From contig DIKH01000070.1 in assembly GCA_002424495.1 (NCBI GenBank), forward strand, positions 1 through 11,151: 11,151 nucleotides of DNA, written 5' to 3'. This stretch comes from Desulfobacteraceae bacterium UBA5623. GTDB lineage: Bacteria; Desulfobacterota; DSM-4660; Desulfatiglandales; Desulfatiglandaceae. The translations under genes and the position numbers were made by a program. Below, piece by piece: positions 1 to 6,796 of the stretch (positions within the stretch are counted from its first letter, which is position 1; every line of letters begins with the position of its first letter). The notes under the pieces are model-generated. The model ran no database searches. It was not told where the DNA came from and worked only from the letters and a program-made list of their open reading frames with translations.

Positions 1-82
1 GACCAGAGATTCAAGAAAGAAAGAAAGAAAAAAATATGGGCAGCCAGGCGCACGCGCCCAGTTCCAGTTTTCAAAACGGTAG
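1..82 (+). CDS. rpsI: 30S ribosomal protein S9, C-terminal fragment
   Basis: This is the 3' end of a gene cut by the window edge; complete codons begin at base 2 and the stop is TAG at 80-82. The visible 26 residues start TRDSRKKERKKYGQPG and end QFQFSKR. The lysine/arginine-rich run, the KKYGQPGAR segment and the terminal FSKR are the hallmark tail of bacterial ribosomal protein S9 (uS9), whose C-terminal arginine reaches the P-site tRNA in the ribosome. Usual length is about 130 residues, so roughly 80% of the gene lies upstream. rplM (L13) normally precedes rpsI and is expected just outside the window. Identification rests only on this tail, but the tail is very characteristic. Confidence 0.9.
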   Translation, partial: TRDSRKKERKKYGQPGARAQFQFSKR

Positions 83-113
83 TATTTTTTTATTTTTTAT
101 CAGTTGAAGTTAC

Positions 114-142
114 AAGGGAGTTCAAACGGACTCCCTTTTTTT
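114..142 (+). terminator. Rho-independent terminator after rpsI
   Basis: AAGGGAGTTC (114-123) pairs with GACTCCCTT plus one base (128-137) around the loop AAAC, with one T:G wobble. The 3' arm runs straight into a T tract at 136-142. This is a textbook intrinsic terminator in the + direction, 31 bases after the rpsI stop. It is probably the end of the rplM-rpsI transcript. The reverse direction lacks a following T run, so it is one-directional. Confidence 0.9.
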
Positions 143-173
143 GTCCTTACGGCCCTAAGACATAAGCAGTTCC

Positions 174-914
174 ATGGGTACCAACAATATCAAGTTGATC
201 CTTTCATATGACGGCAGCCTCTATCACGGATGGCAGCGGCAGGATAATGGTGTAACCATCCAGGGCGTTGTTGAGAAAAAGATCGAGGCAATGACAGGGG
301 AACCTGTGACGCTTATTGCCTCGGGTCGTACAGATGCAGGTGTCCATGCATTAAACCAGGTGTGCAATTTCACTACCCAATCACGCATTGATCCCAAGGC
401 TATCAAGGCGGGGCTCAATTCCATGCTCCCGGACGATATCGTCGTAACAGGTGCGCAATATGTGCCTATGGAATTTCATGCCAGATACAGTGTCAAGAGC
501 AAGGTATACGAATACAGGATTCTCAATACAAATGATCCGGATGTCTTTTTGCGGAATTATACCTGGCACATACGCAGAGCCCTGGATAAAGACGAGATGA
601 CAAGGTGCCTTTCTGTCTTGACAGGCACCCATGACTTTTCTTCTTTCAAGTCTGCGGGGAGCGGAAACACCAATCCTGTCAGATCGGTGTCAAGGGCTGA
701 ACTATATTGTTTGGATAATCAGGTTAGGATCATCATGGAAGCAGATGGCTTTTTAAGGCATATGGTGCGCAATATCGTTGGTACGGTAGTCGAGGCAGGG
801 ATGGGAAGACGTGACGCCCTCAACATTAAGAGAATACTTGAGGCAAGAGACAGGCGGAGAGCAGGCAGGAAGGCGCCGGCTCAAGGGTTGTTTCTTGCCA
901 GCGTAATGTATTGA
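174..914 (+). CDS. truA: tRNA pseudouridine(38-40) synthase TruA
   Basis: The product is a 246-residue cytoplasmic enzyme that isomerises uridine to pseudouridine at positions 38-40 of the tRNA anticodon arm. The catalytic motif is clear: GRTDAGVHA at residues 51-59, with nucleophile Asp54. Other TruA landmarks are the N-terminal SYDGSLYHGWQRQ strand (about 11-23), FHARYSVKSKVYEYRI (about 101-116), GTHDFSSF in the middle and FLRHMVRNIVG near residue 195. Length fits the family (about 245-270). ATG at 174 is the first possible start because the frame has a TAA at 156-158; the Shine-Dalgarno sequence is weak. The gene sits directly behind the rpsI terminator, so it needs either a compact promoter or read-through. 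It converges with the minus-strand ATP-grasp gene 48 bases downstream. Confidence 0.97.
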   Translation: MGTNNIKLILSYDGSLYHGWQRQDNGVTIQGVVEKKIEAMTGEPVTLIASGRTDAGVHALNQVCNFTTQSRIDPKAIKAGLNSMLPDDIVVTGAQYVPMEFHARYSVKSKVYEYRILNTNDPDVFLRNYTWHIRRALDKDEMTRCLSVLTGTHDFSSFKSAGSGNTNPVRSVSRAELYCLDNQVRIIMEADGFLRHMVRNIVGTVVEAGMGRRDALNIKRILEARDRRRAGRKAPAQGLFLASVMY

Positions 915-962
915 CATTTAATAATCCGATATCACGCAAGATATTTGCCAAGATAAACTGGT

Positions 963-1823
963 CTAAGTTAGCTTGACAGCATCAGGGTCAAACCCTGCAT
1001 CTTCCAGCCAGTCACGGACGGCCTGATAAAGGAGCCGGTAATAATTTTGAGCGCCGCCCAGCCCTTCTCTGCCGAAATAGTAATTGATCTCAAGAAAAAA
1101 GGCGGCTGGGTCTTTATCTGAAAAGGGAAAGACAAGATCTGCCGCCGCAAGATTAATTCCTGTCTTCACTGCCAGCTCTCGGGCAGCAATATGACCTTTT
1201 TCCTTGAGGTCAGCCCGCCAGTTATGATCAACCTTGGCGCCCCTGCTGATGGTGGTTATCAGCCCTCCCGGCTCTGAAGGCCGTTTCCAGTATGAGATGA
1301 TCCTCTTTCCAATTATGACAACCCTGAGTACATTACCCTCCGATGGAACAAAGTCCTGGGTAACAAATCCCGAGTGCCCCGACCTCTCCCGTTGTTTCAA
1401 AAACTCCAGTGACCCCGTAAGACTTCTTTTGTCTTCCACAAGAAACACGCCTTCCGCCTCATGAGATTTGTCGTCTTTTATCAGAAACGGCAGGCTATGG
1501 GGGAATGCGTTGGAATCGGGTGGAAATGATTTTTCGTATTCCTCCGCTGTCCGCCAGCATGATGTCTTAGGGTAAGGCAATTCATATTCTTTAAAAAGGA
1601 GGCTCTGGCCGATCTTTCCAGGATATTTGAATCTGGCGTCATAGTTTGGAAACCGGACCGCGCAGGAATTTGAGCATGCCTTGTAAATATCCTCGGGCCT
1701 TGCCTGAGGAAGGATAATGGCATCAGCGCGTCTGATCAGATCAAGATCATCTTCATTAATCCGTCTGGAGCCAAGGATGATATTGGCATCGGTTTCAAGA
1801 CATGGGTGAAAGGAAAGAATCAT
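963..1823 (-). CDS. ATP-grasp domain protein, RimK-like ligase of unknown substrate
   Basis: The product is 286 residues with no signal peptide, so cytoplasmic. The N-terminal ~85 residues look like a pre-ATP-grasp fold ending in KYPGKIGQSLLFKEYELPYPKT, typical of RimK/glutathione-synthetase-like enzymes. PFLIKDDKSHEAEGVFLVED (from residue 112) has the nucleotide-binding Lys116 and the small glycine loop. VTQDFVPSEGNVLRVVIIGK forms the central ATP-grasp strand with the acid/arginine pattern. AADLVFP followed by FFLEINYYFG carries the Mg-binding Glu245/Asn247 equivalents. ATP-grasp enzymes join a carboxylate to an amine or thiol through an acylphosphate. No precursor peptide, tRNA-dependent partner or pathway gene is beside it, so the substrate cannot be inferred. 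It is transcribed divergently from the two-component system. ATG at 1823 is the first start after the intergenic gap, with a modest AGAG upstream. Confidence 0.8.
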   Translation of the reverse strand: MILSFHPCLETDANIILGSRRINEDDLDLIRRADAIILPQARPEDIYKACSNSCAVRFPNYDARFKYPGKIGQSLLFKEYELPYPKTSCWRTAEEYEKSFPPDSNAFPHSLPFLIKDDKSHEAEGVFLVEDKRSLTGSLEFLKQRERSGHSGFVTQDFVPSEGNVLRVVIIGKRIISYWKRPSEPGGLITTISRGAKVDHNWRADLKEKGHIAARELAVKTGINLAAADLVFPFSDKDPAAFFLEINYYFGREGLGGAQNYYRLLYQAVRDWLEDAGFDPDAVKLT

Positions 1824-1857
1824 ATCTCTGTAATTGCCTTTTTGAGATGACGTCGTT

Positions 1858-1865
1858 ATTATAAT
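1858..1865. promoter_or_regulatory. Possible shared -10 element between divergent genes
   Basis: ATTATAAT is its own reverse complement and contains a perfect TATAAT on both strands. It lies 35 bases from the ATP-grasp start and about 70 from the response-regulator start, a sensible place for divergent sigma-70-type promoters. On the minus strand a perfect TTGACA lies upstream (bases 1886-1891), but the spacer is 22 bases, longer than the usual 16-18. On the plus strand no good -35 is seen at normal spacing. It is a candidate only. Confidence 0.35.
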
Positions 1866-1935
1866 TGCCCAGTTGAATGTCCTTTTGTCAAGACTTAAGG
1901 GCCGCGGCCATGACCAATAACCAGAGGTGGCTTTT

Positions 1936-2613
1936 GTGCGTATCTTGTTGGTTGAGGATGATCTGAAAATTGCCTCTTTTATTTCGAAGGGGCTGAAAGA
2001 GGCGGGCTTTGCTGTTGATCATGCAACAGATGGAGAAGATGGGCTTTATATGGCCTCGACCGAGGCCTATGATGCCGCGATTATTGATATAATGCTTCCC
2101 AAACTTGACGGCCTGACCCTTATTGAGACCTTGCGGCGTCAAAAGATTGAGACCCCGGTTATCATCCTGAGCGCCAAACGCTCTGTAGATGATCGGATAA
2201 AAGGCCTTCATATGGGCAGCGACGACTACCTGACCAAGCCCTTTGTCTTCGGGGAACTCCTTGCAAGGGTACGTGCCTTAATGCGCAGGGGCAGGATCTC
2301 TGATGAACCCTCGCACCTTCAGTACGGCGACCTGTCAATAAACCTCCTGAACCACGAAATCACACGATCCGGAAAAAAAATCGAACTTCAACCCCGTGAG
2401 TTCAACCTGCTTGAATACCTGATTCGCAACAGGGGGAACGTTGTTTCAAAGACCATGATCCTGGAACATATATATGATTATCAATTCGATCCTCAGACAA
2501 ACGTGGTTGATGTCCTGGTGTGCAGGCTGAGGAACAAGATAGACAAGGATTTTTCCGCCAAGATGATCCATACTATTCGTGGAGTAGGCTATGTCCTTAA
2601 GGAATCTGAGTAA
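1936..2613 (+). CDS. OmpR/PhoB-family response regulator (CusR/CopR-like)
   Basis: This two-component DNA-binding regulator has 225 residues from the chosen start. The receiver domain (1 to about 115) has the acidic pair in MRILLVEDD, phospho-acceptor Asp51 in DIMLPKLDG, switch Ser79 and Lys101 in LTKPF. The winged-helix trans_reg_C domain (about 125-220) shows LQPREFNLLEYL, the recognition-helix region VVDVLVCRLRNKID and the C-terminal IHTIRGVGYVL wing. GTG at 1936 is preferred because CAGAGG (1922-1927) lies at normal Shine-Dalgarno distance; the GTG at 1927, three codons earlier, would overlap that site. It overlaps the kinase gene by 23 bases, so the pair is almost certainly co-translated. 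Its likely target is the palindrome before the efflux operon. Family is certain; the CusR/CopR likeness comes from context. Confidence 0.95.
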   Translation: MRILLVEDDLKIASFISKGLKEAGFAVDHATDGEDGLYMASTEAYDAAIIDIMLPKLDGLTLIETLRRQKIETPVIILSAKRSVDDRIKGLHMGSDDYLTKPFVFGELLARVRALMRRGRISDEPSHLQYGDLSINLLNHEITRSGKKIELQPREFNLLEYLIRNRGNVVSKTMILEHIYDYQFDPQTNVVDVLVCRLRNKIDKDFSAKMIHTIRGVGYVLKESE

Positions 2614-4012
2614 CCTTAGACGCACCCTGTGGTTCAGGCTGGCCTTCTGGTACGCGGCGATATTTACTGTCTCTGTCTTTGGGACATTTCTCGCATTTTA
2701 CCATACGATCATTTCAGTTATAGAAGAACGTGAAGACAATGACCTCCTAAACGAGTCAAAGGAGTTTTCTTCTATTCTGGCCTTAAAAGGGGTTGCGGAA
2801 GTCAAGGCTGCAATGGACCTTGAGGCCGAATCCGAGGGTGTGGACAAGGTGTTTTTCCGCTTGACGACACCGGATGGCAAGGAGATCGCTTCATCCAATA
2901 TGTCATCATGGAAAGAATTGGGCATCGGGAGGGCCGCATTGAAGAAGCTGGCCCGAGGCGGCGATTACATATTTGAAACGATCACCCTGCCGGGCCGTGG
3001 ATATTCGGTCAGGGTACTAAATGTGATGATTGGGCCAGAGACTATTTTGCAGATCGGCCTATCCCTGGAAGGGGATGAAATGTTTTTAGATGTATTCAAG
3101 GACATCTTCTATATGACAATGGCAGGCCTGGTAATTATTGCGGCCTTGATCGGAGGGGCCATTGCAAGGTGGGCCTTGGTCGGCATTGAAGAGGTAACGG
3201 CCACAGCTCAGCACATATCAAGGGGCTCCTTTGGGCAGAGGGTGATAGTCAAGGCAAAAGTCATTGAAATAGAGAGACTCGCGACAACATTCAATGCGAT
3301 GCTTGATCGCATTGATGCCTTGGTTGCAGGCATGAGGGACGTGACAGACAATATCGCCCATGACCTCAAGACCCCTATCACCAGGATACGCAGTTCAGCT
3401 GAGATGATTTTGACAGGAGGTGACCACCCCAATGAAAGCGCATCACTGGCTATGACCACTGTGGAAGAATGCGACCGCCTCCTGCAGATGATAAACACCA
3501 TTCTGGACATCTCCGAGGCGGAGACGGGCATAATGAAGCTCAACCGAACGGTGCTGGATGTTGCAGATGTAATGGATCAGGTTGTGGATGTTTACCAGTA
3601 TGTAGCAGAAGACAAGGGTATTGTTATACACAAGCAATACCACAAGGGATTGCTTGTGATGGCCGATCTGACCAGACTGGGCCAGGCCATTGCCAATCTT
3701 CTGGACAATGCCGTGAAATACACGCCAAAGGGAAAGCACATCTTCCTCGACGCCATAAGCAACAATGGAGAAATAGAAATCATCATAAAAGACACAGGAC
3801 TTGGAATCCCGACAGAGGATATGCCTAGGATCTGGGACAGGCTCTATCGAGGAGACCAGAGCCGTTCTGAAAAGGGGCTCGGCCTGGGATTGAGCCTGGT
3901 CAAGGCCGTCATTACCGCCCACAAGGGACGGGTTGAGGTCTCAAGCGAACCGGGCAAAGGTTCCACCTTCACAGTCTACCTGCCCGTAAACGAGGCATCC
4001 AGCGTTGCTTGA
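2591..4012 (+). CDS. Membrane sensor histidine kinase, partner of the upstream regulator
   Basis: This is a 473-residue inner-membrane kinase. TM1 is about residues 18-40, a periplasmic sensor of about 130 residues follows, TM2 is about 173-196, then HAMP (about 192-246). The dimerisation/phosphotransfer helix has NIAHDLKTPITRIR with phosphorylated His257. The ATPase domain shows the N box NLLDNAVKYTP (Asn373), G1 DTGLGIP (401-407) and the G2 glycine run KGLGLGLSLVKAV (428-440). All catalytic elements are present. ATG at 2591 has GGAG at 2581-2584. The architecture and gene order match CusS/CopS-type heavy-metal sensor kinases, yet residues 41-207 contain no His or Cys, unlike CusS, whose sensor domain uses His and Met for Ag/Cu. 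The signal is therefore unknown. It probably phosphorylates the preceding regulator. Confidence 0.95.
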   Translation: MSLRNLSNLRRTLWFRLAFWYAAIFTVSVFGTFLAFYHTIISVIEEREDNDLLNESKEFSSILALKGVAEVKAAMDLEAESEGVDKVFFRLTTPDGKEIASSNMSSWKELGIGRAALKKLARGGDYIFETITLPGRGYSVRVLNVMIGPETILQIGLSLEGDEMFLDVFKDIFYMTMAGLVIIAALIGGAIARWALVGIEEVTATAQHISRGSFGQRVIVKAKVIEIERLATTFNAMLDRIDALVAGMRDVTDNIAHDLKTPITRIRSSAEMILTGGDHPNESASLAMTTVEECDRLLQMINTILDISEAETGIMKLNRTVLDVADVMDQVVDVYQYVAEDKGIVIHKQYHKGLLVMADLTRLGQAIANLLDNAVKYTPKGKHIFLDAISNNGEIEIIIKDTGLGIPTEDMPRIWDRLYRGDQSRSEKGLGLGLSLVKAVITAHKGRVEVSSEPGKGSTFTVYLPVNEASSVA

Positions 4013-4086
4013 CACCTAACCCGACTGTCCGTTAATTCTCAAAAGCCCCCCTTGCCTGCCCGGACCTTTTGACTTTCAAAAATGTA

Positions 4087-4112
4087 ATCTTTTGGAAAGG
4101 TTTCCGAAAGAT
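4087..4112. promoter_or_regulatory. 26-base palindrome, candidate operator of the efflux operon
   Basis: Half-sites ATCTTTTGGAAAG and GTTTCCGAAAGAT mirror each other at 11 of 12 positions around a central GG; the only break is a T/G pair (4093/4106). There is no T tract after it, so it does not look like a terminator. It lies 8 bases upstream of the possible -10 TATAAG, overlapping where a -35 box would be, which is typical for an activator or repressor site. The most economical binder is the OmpR-type regulator encoded just upstream. A smaller inverted repeat, TTTTGA-CTT-TCAAAA, lies at 4067-4081. Confidence 0.6.
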
Positions 4113-4120
4113 CAATAGGA

Positions 4121-4126
4121 TATAAG
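4121..4126 (+). promoter_or_regulatory. Candidate -10 box of the efflux operon
   Basis: TATAAG differs from TATAAT by one base. The region 17 bases upstream (about 4098-4103) falls within the palindrome and has no recognisable -35 hexamer, as expected of promoters that depend on an activator. Transcription would begin near 4133, giving a leader of about 190 bases before the channel gene. Confidence 0.35.
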
Positions 4127-4162
4127 ACTCTCAAATCTGCACTCAGTCGGCAGTCCGCCATA

Positions 4163-4315
4163 TTGGCTCTATGGATAATTTTTTTATGTGGGTTTGGATC
4201 TTACATTATCGTGGTTGATCATAATCTCGCTGATTTTCATCCGCAGGTGCTTTTCCTCGCGGGTGAGGCCTTTTTTGTCCCTGATTACGGCCAGACAAGC
4301 TCCAAAAAACAATGA
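4163..4315 (+). CDS. Possible small single-span membrane protein (uncertain)
   Basis: The frame is open from 4088 to the TGA at 4313-4315 without any ATG or GTG suited as a start; TTG at 4163 gives 50 residues. The product would have one hydrophobic helix, WIIFLCGFGSYIIVV (about 4-18), then a polar stretch with DHNLADFHP, a second hydrophobic patch (QVLFLAGEAFFVP) and a tail TSSKKQ. If read further upstream, the frame adds a basic stretch before the helix. The stop lies 7 bases before the lipoprotein ATG and just before its Shine-Dalgarno site, as expected for coupled genes. I do not recognise the family. A missing conventional start and ribosome-binding site means it may be a leader ORF, a decayed gene or chance. 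Confidence 0.3.
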   Translation: MALWIIFLCGFGSYIIVVDHNLADFHPQVLFLAGEAFFVPDYGQTSSKKQ

Positions 4316-4322
4316 GGGGGAA

Positions 4323-5753
4323 ATGGGCATTATCCGTGCTCGTTATATAAAGGGATATCTATGGTGCATTCATGTGGTCATCCTGGGTATGCTCATTATT
4401 ACCGCCGGTTGCGCGGTTTATCAACCTCATCCCCTGCCAAAGCAACATGTGCTTGCAAAAAATGTGGACGCCTTGCAGCTTCGGGTTGACACACTCAAAC
4501 AGCCTGAAATGACTGTTTGCCAAGTCAATCCTGCAGACGGCCTGGATCTGACCGATGTCGCAATCCTCGCGGTGCTCAATAACCCGGATCTCAAGGTTGA
4601 GCGCGCACGCCTGAAGGTCTCAGGCGCCCAATTGTTTGCTGCCGGGCTTTTGCCTGACCCGCAGGCTTCATTCAGCCTGGACCACCCCACTGGTAACACC
4701 ACTGGTCTGGTCACTGCCTGGGGATTTGGGCTGGCCTATGACCTCGAAAAACTTGTCACCCATCAGGCAGAAATTGACGCCGAGCGTCAGGGTCTCTGCC
4801 AGGTGAACCTCAATCTTCTTTGGCAGGAGTGGCAGGTGATGCAGCAGGCCCGCAGCCTGTCGGTGCAGTATCTGCTTGAAGAACAGCGCCTGAGTCTATT
4901 AAAAAAAATGCTTACCCTATATGAATCACGTTACAGACGATCGGCCCAGGGATTGGCCGACGGCAATATCACCCTCGATGTCAACGGCACCGACCTCACT
5001 GCGCTGGTGGACGCCTACAGCCAGATCAGCCAGATTGAACAGTCCCATAACACGACCCGCCATGACCTCAATCTGCTTTTAGGCCTTGAGGCGGACGCCG
5101 CCCTTCCACTGGCGCCCCTGCCGACGGCGAAGCCCCTCAACCCGGAATGGTTAAAACCGCAGTTGCAATCGCTCTCCCTAAGACGCCCTGACCTGTTAGC
5201 CCTTAGGGCCGGTTATAAGAGCGAGGAGGCCAAACTGAGGGCAGCCATCCTGGCGCAGTTTCCTTCTTTGAATGTCGGTGTTAACCGTGCCCGCGACACC
5301 AGTGATGTTCATACCAATGGCCTCAGTATCTGTCTGAATCTGCCCATATTCTCCGGCAATCGAGGCCAGATTGCAGTTGAGAGGGCCACCCGTGAGCAGT
5401 TGCGCGAAGAGTATCAGGCGAGGCTGGCCCAGACCGATATGGACGTAAGGGAACTGATAGACCTACAGGGGATTATTACTCGCCAGATGGGCGTATTGGA
5501 TAATTACCTTCCCCGGATGAAGGAACTGGTCGAACGAGCTAGCCAGGCCTATGACCAGGGGGACATCGAGGCGCTGACCTTTCTCAACATGGAATCCACC
5601 TGTGTCAATAAGCAACTGGAACGAATCAGTCTGGAGCAGAACCTGTGGGAGAACCGGATAGCGCTGGAGACACTGCTGGCATTACCAGAAACTGTTGCCG
5701 CTCAGGTCCTTCCCGTTGGGATTGGGCAGGATGCTCACAACCAAAATCAATAG
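4323..5753 (+). CDS. TolC-family outer-membrane efflux lipoprotein
   Basis: This is the outer-membrane channel of the tripartite pump, 476 residues. A hydrophobic signal (13-28) ends in the lipobox ITAGC, so Cys30 would be lipidated and anchored in the outer membrane. Two OEP repeats follow: one opening at DLTDVAILAVLNNPDLKVER (75-94) and one at LSLRRPDLLALRAGYKSEEA (284-303), the latter with the strand and turn LNLPIFSGNRG (338-348). Long helical stretches (about 150-250 and 350-450) fit the periplasmic tunnel. I chose ATG 4323 because GAGGGGG (4314-4320) precedes it and the lipoprotein signal then begins normally; the frame can be extended to a GTG at 4188, but that would bury the signal sequence 45 residues in. 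The adaptor follows after 11 bases. Confidence 0.92.
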   Translation: MGIIRARYIKGYLWCIHVVILGMLIITAGCAVYQPHPLPKQHVLAKNVDALQLRVDTLKQPEMTVCQVNPADGLDLTDVAILAVLNNPDLKVERARLKVSGAQLFAAGLLPDPQASFSLDHPTGNTTGLVTAWGFGLAYDLEKLVTHQAEIDAERQGLCQVNLNLLWQEWQVMQQARSLSVQYLLEEQRLSLLKKMLTLYESRYRRSAQGLADGNITLDVNGTDLTALVDAYSQISQIEQSHNTTRHDLNLLLGLEADAALPLAPLPTAKPLNPEWLKPQLQSLSLRRPDLLALRAGYKSEEAKLRAAILAQFPSLNVGVNRARDTSDVHTNGLSICLNLPIFSGNRGQIAVERATREQLREEYQARLAQTDMDVRELIDLQGIITRQMGVLDNYLPRMKELVERASQAYDQGDIEALTFLNMESTCVNKQLERISLEQNLWENRIALETLLALPETVAAQVLPVGIGQDAHNQNQ

Positions 5754-5764
5754 TAGAGGATTTC

Positions 5765-6796
5765 ATGAAGACAATCACATTAACCCTTGCCCTGTTATTG
5801 GTCTTGATCCCGGCCCGTTTTTCAAAGGCCGACCCCCAAAGCGTAGCGGTAAGCGTCACACAGGTCGTTGAAAAGACATTGAAGGAGACCGTCATCGCCT
5901 ACGGCGCCATTGAACCTGACCCGGACCAGGTCTTGAGTCTTTCCTTTCCCCATGCAGGACTGATTAACAGGGTCTGGGTGCGCTTAGGCCAGAGGGTCAA
6001 GCGCGGCGACAAACTGCTTGAGGTAATCACCGCACCGGACGCCCGAATGCAATTTATTCAGGCCCAAAGCACCGTGGACTTTGCTCAGCGGGAACTCAGC
6101 CGCCAGGAGCGCCTGCTGGCAGGACAGCTTACGACCAAATCGCAGGTGGATGCCGCGCGAAAGAATCTAAGTGATGCACAGGCAGCACTGAACGCCCTCC
6201 GCCAGCAGGGTCTGGAAAAGACCGAGGAGACCTTGCAAGCCCCTATGGATGGGATCATTACCCGCATGGATGTCAACCAGGGGCAGAGAATACAGGCTGA
6301 CACCACCGCCATGCTGATCGCTGCAGAGACGCGACTGATAGCCCGGATGGGAGTGGAGCCTGAGGACCTGGACAAGCTATCACCGGATAATCCCGTAACC
6401 ATTGTCCCGGTATTTGTCCCCGGGGTTCAGGTCAAAAGCCTCATCCGCGAGGCCCATGCCATGATTGATCCGACCACCCACCTGGTGGAAGTACTGGCCC
6501 CTATACCGGAATCCCAAGGCGATCACCTGGTCTTGGGCAGCCAGGTGATCGGCCGAATCAGCCTAGCGGCCCACCAGGGCCTCACTGTGCCAAGAAGCGC
6601 CGTGCTCCGCGATGATGCAGGCGCCTATGTGTTTACCTTGTCCGATGGAACGGCCAAACGGGTAGAGGTGCAAACCGGAATTGAGCAGGGAGGCCTGGTG
6701 GAAATTTCGGGCAAACTCAAGGCCGGCAATCCTGTCGTGTTTCAGGGCAATTATGAGCTCTCAGATGGCATAAAGGTAAGGGAGATCACCCCATGA
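5765..6796 (+). CDS. Periplasmic adaptor (membrane fusion protein) of the RND pump
   Basis: This 343-residue HlyD/RND-adaptor protein links pump and channel. It has a cleavable-looking signal (residues 4-22, likely cut after KA22). The barrel-sandwich (lipoyl-like) halves are LSLSFPHAGLINRVWVRLGQ (57-76) and LQAPMDGIITRMDVNQGQRI (157-176), separated by an alpha-hairpin (about 94-150) rich in Ala, Gln and Arg. A beta-barrel (about 185-265) and membrane-proximal domain (about 270-340, VPRSAVLRDDAGAYVF) follow. ATG 5765 has AGAGGA (5755-5760) in front; an in-frame extension back to 5645 would bury the signal and overlap the channel gene. It is shorter than CusB and has no Met/His-rich N-terminus or metallochaperone-like tail. 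It overlaps the pump gene by 4 bases (ATGA). Confidence 0.93.
   Translation: MKTITLTLALLLVLIPARFSKADPQSVAVSVTQVVEKTLKETVIAYGAIEPDPDQVLSLSFPHAGLINRVWVRLGQRVKRGDKLLEVITAPDARMQFIQAQSTVDFAQRELSRQERLLAGQLTTKSQVDAARKNLSDAQAALNALRQQGLEKTEETLQAPMDGIITRMDVNQGQRIQADTTAMLIAAETRLIARMGVEPEDLDKLSPDNPVTIVPVFVPGVQVKSLIREAHAMIDPTTHLVEVLAPIPESQGDHLVLGSQVIGRISLAAHQGLTVPRSAVLRDDAGAYVFTLSDGTAKRVEVQTGIEQGGLVEISGKLKAGNPVVFQGNYELSDGIKVREITP
6520..6551. repeat. Perfect 11-base inverted repeat inside the adaptor gene
   Basis: CGATCACCTGG (6520-6530) and CCAGGTGATCG (6541-6551) are exact reverse complements separated by 10 bases. It lies in coding sequence for the adaptor beta-barrel region (around residues 252-263). 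No T run follows, so it is not an intrinsic terminator. It may be a chance outcome of codon choice, an mRNA structure or a protein-binding site. Confidence 0.75.

Noticed and set aside
9..33. A-rich repeat of the type AAGA near the window start
   Set aside because: It is coding sequence for the Lys/Arg-rich tail of ribosomal protein S9, not a repeat element.
915..962. Search for a bidirectional terminator between truA and the ATP-grasp gene
   Set aside because: Only 4-5 base stems (such as ATATC/GATAT) without T tracts are present.
1900..1909. GGCCGCGGCC palindrome before the response regulator
   Set aside because: It is only 10 bases, G+C only, without a partner site; it is too likely to be chance to call an autoregulatory operator.
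1888..2211. 107-codon minus-strand open frame opposite the response regulator
   Set aside because: It is antisense to the conserved receiver domain with no family likeness.
3443..3922. 159-codon minus-strand open frame opposite the kinase
   Set aside because: It lies entirely within conserved kinase coding sequence on the other strand and its translation resembles no known protein; it is an antisense shadow.
4188..4322. N-terminal extension of the channel gene from GTG 4188
   Set aside because: It would put 45 residues before a normal lipoprotein signal peptide; ATG 4323 has a strong Shine-Dalgarno site at the right distance.
5645..5764. N-terminal extension of the adaptor gene inside the channel gene
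   Set aside because: It is the shadow of the channel coding frame and would mask the signal peptide; ATG 5765 has its own AGAGGA.
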